Assembly: GCA_016200045.1 (NCBI GenBank)
Contig: JACQFN010000013.1
Location: 41,724 to 105,723 of the forward strand
Direction of reading: 5' to 3'
Length of the DNA stretch: 64,000 nt
Origin: Nitrososphaerota archaeon
GTDB lineage: Archaea; Thermoproteota; Nitrososphaeria; Nitrososphaerales; Gagatemarchaeaceae
Below the pieces are notes generated by a model. It was not told the origin of the DNA and did not search any database. It saw only the letters and a list, made by a program, of their open reading frames with translations. Position 1 is the stretch's first letter; the number at the start of each line of letters is the position of its first letter. Below are positions 34,788-41,839 of the stretch, in pieces. The translations under genes were made by a program, and so were the position numbers.

Positions 34788-34939
34788 CGTCTTTCGAAGG
34801 TTGGTATATATGCTCACTCTCCGCCCCATGGACTCCCCTCGCGTCGCCCAGTTACCTTCGCAGCGGGAAGTAGCGGGCTGCCTCATGGCCCGCCTCACAG
34901 GTCCGAAAGGTTAACTCTAGTCAGGGATGACGTGGACTC

Positions 34940-35467
34940 ATGGACGCGACCCAGACCGTAAGAACGAAGCTCGACGTGAGAGAGTTCGGCACGAAGAAGG
35001 TGCCCGGGAAGACCAAATTGCTTGTCCTTGATGCTGGGAGGCTGACGCAGAGCGGACAGAATTCACAGCACTGGAGGTTCATCCTGGTGAGTCGCAAGGA
35101 GAACCTTCAACGACTTGCCGATGACAGCCCCTCGGGAAGGTGGGTGGCCGGGGCAGACTTCGCCGTGGTGGTGCTGACCGACCCGTCGAAGGGCTATCAT
35201 ATGATCGACGCCGGGAGGGCGGTCCAGGACATGCAGCTGACGGCGTGGGACCACGGCGTCGCCTCGGGGGTCTATACCGGAATCAGAGAGGAGGATATGA
35301 GGAGAGACTTCGGGGTTCCGGAGGCGCTGAAGCCGACCATAGTGGTAGCGTTCGGATTCCCCAAGAGGAAGCTTCTGGGCAGGAAGAACAGGAAGAAGAT
35401 CACCGAGGTCGCATTCGCTGAGAGATACGGAGAAAGGCTGGACGAAACGCTCATCGACCAAGAATGA
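34940..35467 (+). CDS. Nitroreductase family protein
   Basis: 175 residues. DVREFGTKKVP near the start, AGRLTQSGQNSQHWRFILVS (FMN-binding Ser/Gln/Asn stretch), and later GRAVQDMQLTAWDHGVASGV plus VVAFGFPKRKLLGRKNRKK are the nitroreductase fold motifs. It is an FMN enzyme that reduces nitro compounds, quinones or similar using NAD(P)H. A TATA-like ggttaactc lies about 30 bp upstream. Single gene; physiological substrate unknown. Confidence 0.88.
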   Translation: MDATQTVRTKLDVREFGTKKVPGKTKLLVLDAGRLTQSGQNSQHWRFILVSRKENLQRLADDSPSGRWVAGADFAVVVLTDPSKGYHMIDAGRAVQDMQLTAWDHGVASGVYTGIREEDMRRDFGVPEALKPTIVVAFGFPKRKLLGRKNRKKITEVAFAERYGERLDETLIDQE

Positions 35468-35637
35468 ATGCTTGGGGAAAACCTCTAGGCCCATTTGGGG
35501 CCTCCATTATTCAGGATATGCCTGGTGGTGGAGTGGGGTTGTCTTCGCCTTCAGACACTCGTGGAATCCCATGGCATAGTTCGAGATGGAGGCGTTGTGG
35601 AACGGCCGGAACTGCGATTCTTGGTCGCTTACGTACT

Positions 35638-36453
35638 CTAGCTGGATGAGGTGGTAGTAGCGGTGGTCGTAACCGTGACAGTGGTCGTGCTCACCGTTGG
35701 ATGCTCCAGCGGCTGTCCGTTGAGTACCGTAACCCGGCTGGTCGTGACGGCCACTCCTCCGACGTCAATATAGAAGAACACGTCGAAGAAGCTGTTCGCC
35801 GGAAATGGACTGAGGCCCGTCGGACACGTGATCGTTCCACCGCACCCCGTCAGTTGAAGCTGGACCATTTCGGTCGCTATAGTCTTCAGCCCGCTGTCAC
35901 CTATCTTGACGGCCGTGTTTGAGGCCAGGACAACCCTTACCTCGATTGTCTTGCCGATATTGGACGCCGGAACGACTACGGTTGTGGTGGGCCAGCGCGG
36001 CGGGTTTACGATTATCTTGCCGAGTGGAGGCGGGAATATGAAGATGGCCCTCGACACCAAGGAGGGCTTGCAGTCGGGCTCAAGCAACAGCTTGCTAAGT
36101 AGCTGTCCCGTTACTGAATCGTGCATCTCGACTCTGACAAGGGGTTGAGGTTGCGATATGGTCGTCACAAGGTTGACGTCGGTAAACGGTGAGCTCACAG
36201 TGTATGTCGTTGGGGCACTCGTCCAAAGAAGTGTGGACGAGGTTCCTTTGTAGACCCGGAATATTACCGTCAGCGTGGTAGGTGTGAAGGCCTTGAGGCT
36301 AACCACCAAGGGGTTCGTGCAGGAAATCTCCGCGTGATCTCTGGCCAACAGATCGATGGGCCTGGTGTTGATGGTGGTGACTGCAAAGGCAGCAGATACA
36401 ATGACGACGACACTCAACACTGAGGCCAAGATAGCGGCCGAGGATTTCCTCAT
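35638..36453 (-). CDS. Secreted protein with Thr-rich C-terminus
   Basis: 271 residues from ATG 36453. A signal-anchor (KSSAAILASVLSVVVIVSAA) is followed by beta-rich sequence and a final tail of repeated Thr, Val and Ser that would be heavily O-glycosylated or wall-spanning. I do not recognise a family. The frame also reads from 36501, but the lysine-rich N-terminus of a signal peptide fits ATG 36453. It lies just outside the left attachment repeat of the integrated element (36599). Confidence 0.65.
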   Translation of the reverse strand: MRKSSAAILASVLSVVVIVSAAFAVTTINTRPIDLLARDHAEISCTNPLVVSLKAFTPTTLTVIFRVYKGTSSTLLWTSAPTTYTVSSPFTDVNLVTTISQPQPLVRVEMHDSVTGQLLSKLLLEPDCKPSLVSRAIFIFPPPLGKIIVNPPRWPTTTVVVPASNIGKTIEVRVVLASNTAVKIGDSGLKTIATEMVQLQLTGCGGTITCPTGLSPFPANSFFDVFFYIDVGGVAVTTSRVTVLNGQPLEHPTVSTTTVTVTTTATTTSSS

Positions 36454-36598
36454 GCGGAATGCAGGACCCCAGACATTCAAAAAGGATTCCTTGTTCGGCA
36501 ACTGCCGATGCCGATACCCGCGACGTCTCGGCCAAGATGAACGCTCCGGTTTGACTTTGTTGCCTTCGGATGTGGTAGGTCCTCCTGTGATGAGTCGT

Positions 36599-36618
36599 GG
36601 CGCCCTGGCCGGGACTTT
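36599..36618 (+). repeat. Distal attachment repeat (copy of tRNA-Asp 3' end)
   Basis: Twenty bases identical to 40873-40892, starting GGCGCCCTGG. Identity stops on both sides (t/a at the left, a/c at the right). It marks the far boundary of the integrated element. Confidence 0.8.
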
Positions 36619-36718
36619 ACATCTAATGTAGGCGCCTCAACCAGCGAAGAACCCGGGTGGAAGGCCCGGCGACCGCAGAGTATTCTGAACCGAGTCCGGC
36701 TTTGCCGACTGTCATTTA

Positions 36719-38656
36719 CTACTTTAGTTCCATCCTTCCGAGAAGCTCAAGGAAGCGGGGGTCCTCCCTTGCTCTATCCAAAATGGGCCATTTGTTGGTG
36801 TAGGGAAGAGCCGCCGACCGAACTTCATACGCCCTTCGCATCCATTCGAAACCTTTGCCCTCATTTCCAAGCAAATAGTAGATGGTAGCAACAGCGACAG
36901 GTGAGACGTAGCCTTGGACCGTGTTGGAGAGAAGGCCCTGAAGAATTCCAGTGGCTTTTTGTTCCATCCCCAGGCAAGCGTATGCATAGGCTGCGAATTC
37001 TTGGAATAGAACTTCATTGGAGATTCGAAGTACTGTCTCCACTTCCATGAGTGCCGCCTCTTCTTTGGACTCCAGGGCGTTGAGTATGGCCAGGTACGCA
37101 TGGGTTAACGCACTTTTCGGTCTTATCTCCAATCTTCTCTGCCACTTCTCTCTTGCTTTGTCGTATCTTCTTGCAGTCCAATAGGCAAGTCCAAACCCGT
37201 TAGAAGGTAGCAGAGGATCCAGTTCTGCCTGAACCTCCCGCTCCCTAATGCCCTCGTCGAATCGGCCCATGGCACCCAGAAACGTAGCGTAGGCCCCATG
37301 GGCATCAGCCAAGCTGGTGTTAAGCTCTATCGCTAGTCTGAGTTCTTTCTCCGCCACGGTCCAATCCCAGTCATGCTGGAAGGCAATCCCCCCAAGACAA
37401 TAGTGTGCCTCTGCCAATTTGGCATTGAGGGCCACGGCCTTCGACGCATACTCTCTCGCTCTTGGAAGTGCTTGGGCGGCAGGTATAGACTCGTCAGCGA
37501 GGTCAATATAGCATTCTGAGAGCCTCGCATAGGCAAGTGCGAAGTCCGGATCCTGATCAGCTGCGAGCTTGAAGTATTCTGCACCTTTCTCGATGTTTGC
37601 TGGTGTGCCCAAGCTGGCATAGTATCTCCCCTTCAGGTAAAGTGAGTGCGCCTCGGGGTTCTTTGTTGGGACATCCGAGATATTCTCTCTTTCGGGAGCT
37701 AGAAGTTCCACCTTCAGTGCCTCAGCGACTCTGCTGGCAATGTCACTCTGGACCGCAAAGATGTCCTGGACATCTCTGTCATAGTTTTCGGCCCAGAGGT
37801 GCTTGTCCTGCGTTGCATCGATCATCTGGGCGCTCACCCTGACTCTGTTGCCGGCCTTCCGCACACTGCCCTCAAGAATCGTACCAGCGTTCAGTTCTCT
37901 TCCAATCTCTGAGACGGACTTCGACTGGTTTCTGTATTGCATCACTGAAGTGCGTGAAATCACACTGAATTCGTGAATCTTAGACATCGTCGAGATGAGT
38001 TCCTCTGTCAGACCGTCAGAGAAGAAGCCATCCGCAGGGTCTGGGCTCATGTTTGTAAGGGGAAGTATTGCGATTCTCTTCCTGTCTAGCCTCGACGATG
38101 AAGTTGTCTCCTTTTCACTCCATGGCAGCACCATCTTGTAAAATTCAATCGACGCACTAACATTCTTCAAAGGTCTGTTTCCAAGACTTACGAGTGGGAC
38201 TTCGAACTTGTTCTGGACATGGTCGTAGACCTGTCTGGTGAGGCAGACACCCCCATCATCTGCCAGCGACTCGATTCTCGACGCCACGTTCACTGCGTCA
38301 CCCGAGATGTCTCCTTCGGATTCTACCACGTCGCCGAGATGAACACCTACCCTCAGGTGTACCCTTCGATCATCGGGCAGGGAGATATTGAATTCACGCG
38401 TAGTCCGTTGGATATCGTACGCGCATCTCACAGCATCCAGTGCGCTAGGGAACTCGACAAGGAATGCATCTCCTATCGTCTTGATCTCCCTTCCGTTATG
38501 CCTGCTGAATATAGGCCTCAGCAACTTCCTTTGTGCATCGACCAGGCCTAGTGAGAGCGATTCATTCTTCTGCCCGAGTGCGGTGTAGCCCACCATATCA
38601 GTATACATGATGGCCGCGAGTCTGCGGACGCCTTGGGACAAGGATTCCTCGGCCAA
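36719..38656 (-). CDS. Class III adenylate/guanylate cyclase with TolB-like and TPR regions
   Basis: 645 residues. Residues 8-170 are a class III cyclase domain: LAAIMYTDMVGYTALGQKNE (first metal Asp), GREIKTIGDAFLVEFPSALD (second metal Asp) and VGVHLGDVVESEGDISGDAV. Residues 200-320 (RIAILPLTNMSPDPADGFFS) form the TolB/FlgO-like domain common in such proteins. From about 330 to the end run TPR helices, for example AEAHYCLGGIAFQHDWDWTV. It would make a cyclic nucleotide; no effector is nearby. Base composition is clearly lower in GC than the neighbours, indicating horizontal gain with the integrated element. Confidence 0.88.
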   Translation of the reverse strand: MAEESLSQGVRRLAAIMYTDMVGYTALGQKNESLSLGLVDAQRKLLRPIFSRHNGREIKTIGDAFLVEFPSALDAVRCAYDIQRTTREFNISLPDDRRVHLRVGVHLGDVVESEGDISGDAVNVASRIESLADDGGVCLTRQVYDHVQNKFEVPLVSLGNRPLKNVSASIEFYKMVLPWSEKETTSSSRLDRKRIAILPLTNMSPDPADGFFSDGLTEELISTMSKIHEFSVISRTSVMQYRNQSKSVSEIGRELNAGTILEGSVRKAGNRVRVSAQMIDATQDKHLWAENYDRDVQDIFAVQSDIASRVAEALKVELLAPERENISDVPTKNPEAHSLYLKGRYYASLGTPANIEKGAEYFKLAADQDPDFALAYARLSECYIDLADESIPAAQALPRAREYASKAVALNAKLAEAHYCLGGIAFQHDWDWTVAEKELRLAIELNTSLADAHGAYATFLGAMGRFDEGIREREVQAELDPLLPSNGFGLAYWTARRYDKAREKWQRRLEIRPKSALTHAYLAILNALESKEEAALMEVETVLRISNEVLFQEFAAYAYACLGMEQKATGILQGLLSNTVQGYVSPVAVATIYYLLGNEGKGFEWMRRAYEVRSAALPYTNKWPILDRAREDPRFLELLGRMELK

Positions 38657-38715
38657 GCGGAGAACAGGATGATAAAGCCGTTATGGGGTTGCGAAGCCTA
38701 GGGTCCTGGTTGGTA

Positions 38716-38727
38716 CGCCCTGGCCGG
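38716..38727 (+). repeat. Partial copy of the tRNA-Asp att core (12 bp)
   Basis: CGCCCTGGCCGG matches the first 12 bases after GG in the 20-bp att repeat, then diverges. It lies inside the element between the cyclase gene and the Ig-like fragment. It may be an older attachment scar dividing two nested insertions, or a chance match in GC-rich DNA. Confidence 0.3.
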
Positions 38728-38811
38728 TCCTTGTCGGTTCAGGTGTGCGCCCCAACAAACAGGAATAGAGAAGGGCAGCATGCTATCCGTTCCCAGGCCA
38801 AACGAAAGAGC

Positions 38812-39057
38812 CTAGCCGATCGTCAGAGCTACTGTTCCCGCGCTTCCCAAGTTGAAGGTATTCCCACCGTAGACGGCCCTAATCAGAAGGTTCCCCTTCA
38901 TGGTCCCTGTGAACGTCACCGAGCACTTTCCTGACGACAGTGTGCAAGCATACGACGAGGACTTGCCGCTTGCAGCGCCTGAAGCCTTCGACCAAGTGAT
39001 TGTTCCTGTGTACGGAGAGTGCGCATGGTAGGCCGTCGCAGTGCAGGTGACTCTCGC
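38812..39057 (-). pseudogene. Fragment of an Ig-like-domain surface protein (C-terminal end)
   Basis: One minus-strand frame reads VTCTATAYHAHSPYTGTITW, CTLSSGKCSVTFTGTMKGNL and AVYGGNTFNLGSAGTVALTI before a TAG at 38814. This is the ending pattern of archaeal bacterial-Ig-like repeats (V-T-C-T-A, a W-S core, Y-G-G-N, L-T-I). There is no start codon: a TAG stands directly upstream at 39060-39058. So only the last domain remains and the rest of the gene has been lost, probably during rearrangement at this junction. Confidence 0.65.
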
Positions 39058-39063
39058 CTACCG

Positions 39064-39309
39064 TCAAGCATAATCTGGTGCATACGAGGGCCACGTATCG
39101 ACTCTGAAGCCAGGTTGAAGCTTCTGAACCGTCCTTCGAAAAAGGTCCAGGTCTTTGTTTGGACCTGTGAAGTCGACGTCGATCGTGGATGCCTTGAGCC
39201 GATACAGCGTCAATGCGGTGCCTCCCGCAGCCACCAGCGTGATCCTTCGATCGAGGCTACTTCCGACCTCCCTGAGGAATCCGACCAGTTGCTTGGAACT
39301 TAGGGGCAA
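39064..39309 (-). CDS. Nucleotidyltransferase-like protein (DUF6036/AbiEii type), short
   Basis: 81 residues from TTG 39309. It contains ITLVAAGGTALTLYRLKAST and IDVDFTGPNKDL, the GGTAL strand and the DxD metal motif seen in DUF6036 and AbiEii-like nucleotidyltransferases. Those proteins are usually 150 or more residues long, and this copy stops at 39064, next to the Ig-like fragment, so it is probably truncated. It begins only a few nt after the preceding gene's stop and reads as part of the integrase operon. A toxin role is an inference. Confidence 0.65.
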   Translation of the reverse strand: MPLSSKQLVGFLREVGSSLDRRITLVAAGGTALTLYRLKASTIDVDFTGPNKDLDLFRRTVQKLQPGFRVDTWPSYAPDYA

Positions 39310-39311
39310 AG

Positions 39312-39728
39312 CTACCTCGGACCAACGCCGTACTGGCGCATCAACTCTCTGATGCGATTCTGGTCCAATTGAATGGGTCGGGTGCCTGCTTCTCTCATTG
39401 CGGCAATCGTGTCAGGGAGCCCAGGCGATGGTAGGATGGTGTTCAAGGCGATAAATGTCCCGAGAAGCGTCTCCGCGAAACCGTGCCGGTATGAGAGAAA
39501 GGCGAGCAACTCATAGTTGGCCCTGTTCTTGGCTAGCACAATCGGAATTGCGGCTGTTCGTCTGGCATCCTCACCCATCAGAATCGACGCGATGATGAGC
39601 TCGATTGAGTAGTCCGTTCCCTGCTGTATTTGGGGCCCCAACTCCGTGTATCCAAATCTTCCCATGTTGTACTCCAAATCGCCGTTGCTTATCTTCGACG
39701 GGCTTGTCTGCTCGATGTCGAACCTCAT
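39312..39728 (-). CDS. Unknown 138-residue protein coupled to integrase
   Basis: ATG 39728 overlaps the integrase stop as ATGA. The protein starts MRFDIEQTSPSKISNGDLEY and continues TELGPQIQQGTDYSIELIIA; the middle is hydrophobic-helical (ELLAFLSYRHGFAETLLGTF) and the tail is basic. I do not recognise a family. Its position directly before the nucleotidyltransferase-like gene matches the layout of AbiE-like antitoxin-toxin pairs, so it is a candidate antitoxin or partner. The longer reading frame beyond 39728 is the shadow of the integrase. Confidence 0.6.
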   Translation of the reverse strand: MRFDIEQTSPSKISNGDLEYNMGRFGYTELGPQIQQGTDYSIELIIASILMGEDARRTAAIPIVLAKNRANYELLAFLSYRHGFAETLLGTFIALNTILPSPGLPDTIAAMREAGTRPIQLDQNRIRELMRQYGVGPR

Positions 39729-40819
39729 GCGAAGCAATACTTCTGGCTCGGATGGTTCGGCGCAGAGCACCTGGGGCACCTCAGGGTCTGCGGCTTGGGC
39801 CTCTCTACCTCGTTCCCTCCGTATACTTCCATGATCTTCTGCCTGAGGTCCGTCCCGGCAAGGTGAAGGTAGATCCTCGGCATCCGCGAGCCGAGGACCC
39901 AGCCGTACTTGAGGCACAGTTGTGATTCAGTGAACCCCAGCCTCGCGTCACGGGTGGCCGCCGAGTGCCTGAAGAGGTACGGGTAGACGCGCTTCTTGAC
40001 TCCACCCTTCTTCGCGAGGTTGGCCAAGGCCCACTCGCACGCGCGGCAGTTCCAGGGCTCGTGCCTCCTGTTGTTGCTCAGGTTGAGCCAGAGGGCGGCC
40101 TTCGGCTCCTCCCTGAAGGGGTGCAGGTCGAGCCAGCGGGAAAGCATGGACACGCTCTTCACAAGATAGATCTGCCTCTCCCCGGTCTTCCCCCGGAGCT
40201 TGCAGATCGCGTCCGTACCGTCAAAGATGACGCTCCCGATGGTCATTGAGAGCGCCTCCCCTTCCCTCGCGCCTATCTCGTCCAAGAAGGCGACGAAGGC
40301 GGCGAGCATCGGATGGTCTGTCGCCCCGAGGATCTTCCTTACGTCCTCCTCGTTCAGGAGGTCCGAGGGGAGCTTCGTCACGTTCCTCTTGAGGACTGTC
40401 GGAAGGTCCTCGACTTCCAGCGGGTAAATGTGCTTCCTCCGCCACCTGGGGTATTCTTCGGGGGGTGCCCTCAGCCACTGGAAGAACCTCTTCAGGACGA
40501 CGTTGAAGTCCTTCCTCGTCTCCGGCTTGAATCTCGGCGAGCCGTTTATCCAGGCGGCGAGCTTCGTTATCGTCCTGGCGTCGGCGCTCCTCAGGCTCGT
40601 GCCCTGGGAGAGCTCGGCGACGCTCTGGGCGCAGACCCTCAGGTGGTAGAGGTACTTCATCACCCTTCCCAGGGTGAGGCCCTGCGCCCGCAGCACCTCG
40701 CTGAACTCCGTGAGGGCCTTCTTGTCCTCGTCGGGGATCTCCGACCTGGCTATCAGCGCGAGGTACTGTTCGACCCTCTCCGCGTAGCCGTGGATGTCGT
40801 GGCCCTCTCTGAATGCCAT
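39725..40819 (-). CDS. Tyrosine recombinase (integrase) with C-terminal zinc ribbon
   Basis: 364 residues from ATG 40819, 25 bp after the TATA-like gttaaaag. The N-terminal half is a core-binding (SAM-like) domain. The catalytic domain shows FLDEIGAREGEALSMTIGSV (Arg I), YPYLFRHSAATRDARLGF (HxxR) and the nucleophile Tyr in GSRMPRIYLHLAGTDLR. The tail CPRCSAPNHPSQKYC is a zinc ribbon, as in many archaeal XerA-like integrases. The gene begins 55 bp from the tRNA-Asp 3' end, the expected place for the enzyme that inserted this element. Confidence 0.92.
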   Translation of the reverse strand: MAFREGHDIHGYAERVEQYLALIARSEIPDEDKKALTEFSEVLRAQGLTLGRVMKYLYHLRVCAQSVAELSQGTSLRSADARTITKLAAWINGSPRFKPETRKDFNVVLKRFFQWLRAPPEEYPRWRRKHIYPLEVEDLPTVLKRNVTKLPSDLLNEEDVRKILGATDHPMLAAFVAFLDEIGAREGEALSMTIGSVIFDGTDAICKLRGKTGERQIYLVKSVSMLSRWLDLHPFREEPKAALWLNLSNNRRHEPWNCRACEWALANLAKKGGVKKRVYPYLFRHSAATRDARLGFTESQLCLKYGWVLGSRMPRIYLHLAGTDLRQKIMEVYGGNEVERPKPQTLRCPRCSAPNHPSQKYCFA

Positions 40820-40872
40820 GGCGGCAGAGGGTCTAGGCCCTTTTAACGGAGGGGAGCCGAGGGTGAAACGCA

Positions 40873-40892
40873 GGCGCCCTGGCCGGGACTTT
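40873..40892 (+). repeat. tRNA-proximal attachment repeat
   Basis: Twenty bases covering two bases past the tRNA, discriminator, 3' acceptor strand, 3' T-stem strand, base 60 and the last 4 nt of the T-loop intron. Identical to 36599-36618. The att core therefore includes part of a tRNA intron. Confidence 0.8.
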
Positions 40893-40904
40893 CGCCGAAA
40901 CGGT
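40889..40904 (-). other. T-loop intron of tRNA-Asp (16 nt, between bases 59 and 60)
   Basis: It folds as a bulge-helix-bulge: 4-bp helix TTCG:CGAA, 5' bulge AAA, 3' bulge AGT, inner stem CCG:CGG with loop TTT. Cutting after the second base of each 3-nt bulge yields the loop TTCGAAT. The non-canonical position implies a splicing endonuclease of broad specificity in this organism. Confidence 0.8.
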
Positions 40905-40925
40905 TTCGAACCCGGGTCGCCGCCG

Positions 40926-40946
40926 CTCTGTCGAGGGATTACCCGA
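40926..40946 (-). other. Anticodon-loop intron of tRNA-Asp (21 nt, 37/38)
   Basis: Bulge-helix-bulge with a 4-bp helix CTGT:ACAG, 5' bulge CAT, 3' bulge AGC and an inner stem CGGG:CTCG (one G-U). Cutting after the second bulge base places the intron at the canonical 37/38 site. Confidence 0.75.
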
Positions 40947-41079
40947 TGACAGGGTAGCATACTGACCTCTATACTACCAGGGCAGCCGGGCCTCCCCGAT
41001 TTCTCCCGAATATATAATCTGCTAACATGGCACGACGCCCTTCCATAATGATCGCACTGCGTTCAATTCCAGTGCTTTA

Positions 41080-41253
41080 ATGAGGGCAGGCTGCCAGAGC
41101 CAGGAGTGGTCGGCGTTGATGGTGCACAGCGTCTGCACGGGCGAACTCATTCCGAGGCAAGACGGAAAGGTCTACTGCGACATCTGCGGCCGGTTGGTAC
41201 CGGAGTCGGAGATTCTGATTGTAGACAACAGCCCGAGCCCGTTCTCAGGTTAG
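41080..41253 (+). CDS. Small zinc-binding protein
   Basis: 57 residues from ATG 41080 (or ATG 41119). The core SVCTGELIPRQDGKVYCDIC followed by GRLVPESEILIV has Cys at ribbon-like spacing (C-x14-CxxC), so zinc binding is likely though one ligand is missing or distant. A 10-codon ORF (41048-41080) ends in TAATG, overlapping this ATG; it may be a leader peptide. It lies upstream of tRNA-Asp on the opposite strand and shares the AT-rich box at about 41005-41016. Confidence 0.55.
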   Translation: MRAGCQSQEWSALMVHSVCTGELIPRQDGKVYCDICGRLVPESEILIVDNSPSPFSG

Positions 41254-41314
41254 AAGACTCGGGCTCCTAGCATACCTGATGGCTGCTTGGATTCGGACCA
41301 AGTTCATGGCCAGG

Positions 41315-41518
41315 TCATATCTTCATGTAGAAATTTTCCGGGTGGTCGAGAGGCCGAGGACCGTGCTTGTGGACCACCCCGCACCTTCTGACATGGCGTC
41401 TGAACTTCTTATCGCTAATCAGCTTCTTGCATTTCGGGCAGGTAGGCACGGACACAATCGGGGAGCCCGCCATTGATACGCGTTGCTTGCCTTTGAGGTC
41501 GTTTTCGGTAATTTGCAT
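41315..41518 (-). CDS. Small C2HC/C2H2-type zinc finger protein
   Basis: 67 residues from ATG 41518, or 52 from ATG 41473. The finger VPTCPKCKKLISDKKFRRHV with RRCGVVHKH gives CxxC-x10-H-x3-C, a compact classical-like finger rich in basic residues, suggesting nucleic-acid binding. Divergent from the DUF2795-like gene across the gttataag box near 41529. Confidence 0.6.
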   Translation of the reverse strand: MQITENDLKGKQRVSMAGSPIVSVPTCPKCKKLISDKKFRRHVRRCGVVHKHGPRPLDHPENFYMKI

Positions 41519-41558
41519 TCCTGAAAACTTATAACCCGCCGAGGGCGTCGCTGAAAAT

Positions 41559-41765
41559 ATGGAACAGATGACTCCTGACCTCAAGAAGAAATACACGTCC
41601 CACATCGCCAGCGACGTCATGTATCCCGCTTCGTGCGACCAGATCATGGCCGCATGTGAGGGGATGTCCGAGTTCACCTCGGAAGAGAAGGCCTGGTTCG
41701 GCAAGACCCTCCCTCATGGGAAATACCAGTCTGCAGCGGACGTGAACAGGGCAGTCGGCATTTAG
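41559..41765 (+). CDS. DUF2795-like small protein
   Basis: 68 residues. VMYPASCDQIMAACEGM and the ending TLPHGKYQSAADVNRAVG match the DUF2795 pattern (YPA..., then LP...Y.S..DV..A.G). The TATA-like acttataacc at about 41527-41536 lies about 25 bp before ATG 41559, so the message is leaderless. Function of the family is unknown. Confidence 0.68.
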   Translation: MEQMTPDLKKKYTSHIASDVMYPASCDQIMAACEGMSEFTSEEKAWFGKTLPHGKYQSAADVNRAVGI

Positions 41766-41839
41766 CCGCTGTCCCTTCCCGTTTTTGTTCTAGACTCGCG
41801 GGCCTTACTCCCCGGTTTCAAGAACCGCTAGGAGCTGAC

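Larger units (their letters stand above)
36599..40892. mobile_element. Integrated element in tRNA-Asp (about 4.3 kb)
   Basis: Bounded by an exact 20-bp direct repeat at 36599-36618 and 40873-40892, the latter being the 3' end of tRNA-Asp. A tyrosine recombinase gene sits directly inside the tRNA-proximal end. The cargo, all on the minus strand, is a 138-residue unknown protein, a nucleotidyltransferase-like protein, an Ig-like gene fragment and an adenylate cyclase-TPR protein. The cyclase region is visibly AT-richer than the chromosome around it. No replication, conjugation or virion gene is seen, so it may be a satellite or degraded element. Confidence 0.8.
40875..40983 (-). tRNA. tRNA-Asp (GTC) with two introns
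   Basis: Acceptor GCCCTGG pairs with CCAGGGC; discriminator is G; the D arm is GTAT/GTAT with G-U pairs as in other archaeal Asp tRNAs; anticodon GTC sits in CTGTCA. Two segments must be removed: 40926-40946 (21 nt) after base 37, and 40889-40904 (16 nt) in the T loop. Splicing gives 72 nt with a perfect T arm CCGGG-TTCGAAT-CCCGG. The anticodon stem CTACC/GGCGG has one A-C mismatch. A TATA-like tatata about 25 bp upstream (near 41008) fits its promoter. CCA is not encoded. Confidence 0.88.

Noticed and set aside
35468..35637. Minus-strand frame reading FRPFHNASISNYAMGFHECL in the gap after nitroreductase
   Set aside because: Short, no start codon, no family recognised. Possibly a remnant, but not supportable as a gene.
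38683..38934. Plus-strand frame in the integrated element
   Set aside because: Low-complexity composition and antisense to the Ig-like fragment; no start context.
39729..39917. N-terminal extension of the 138-residue ORF
   Set aside because: It is a shadow of the integrase zinc ribbon in another frame; the ATGA overlap marks the true start.
40861..40960. Integrase start at 40960
   Set aside because: That extension runs through the tRNA-Asp gene on the same strand; ATG 40819 has a well-placed TATA box.
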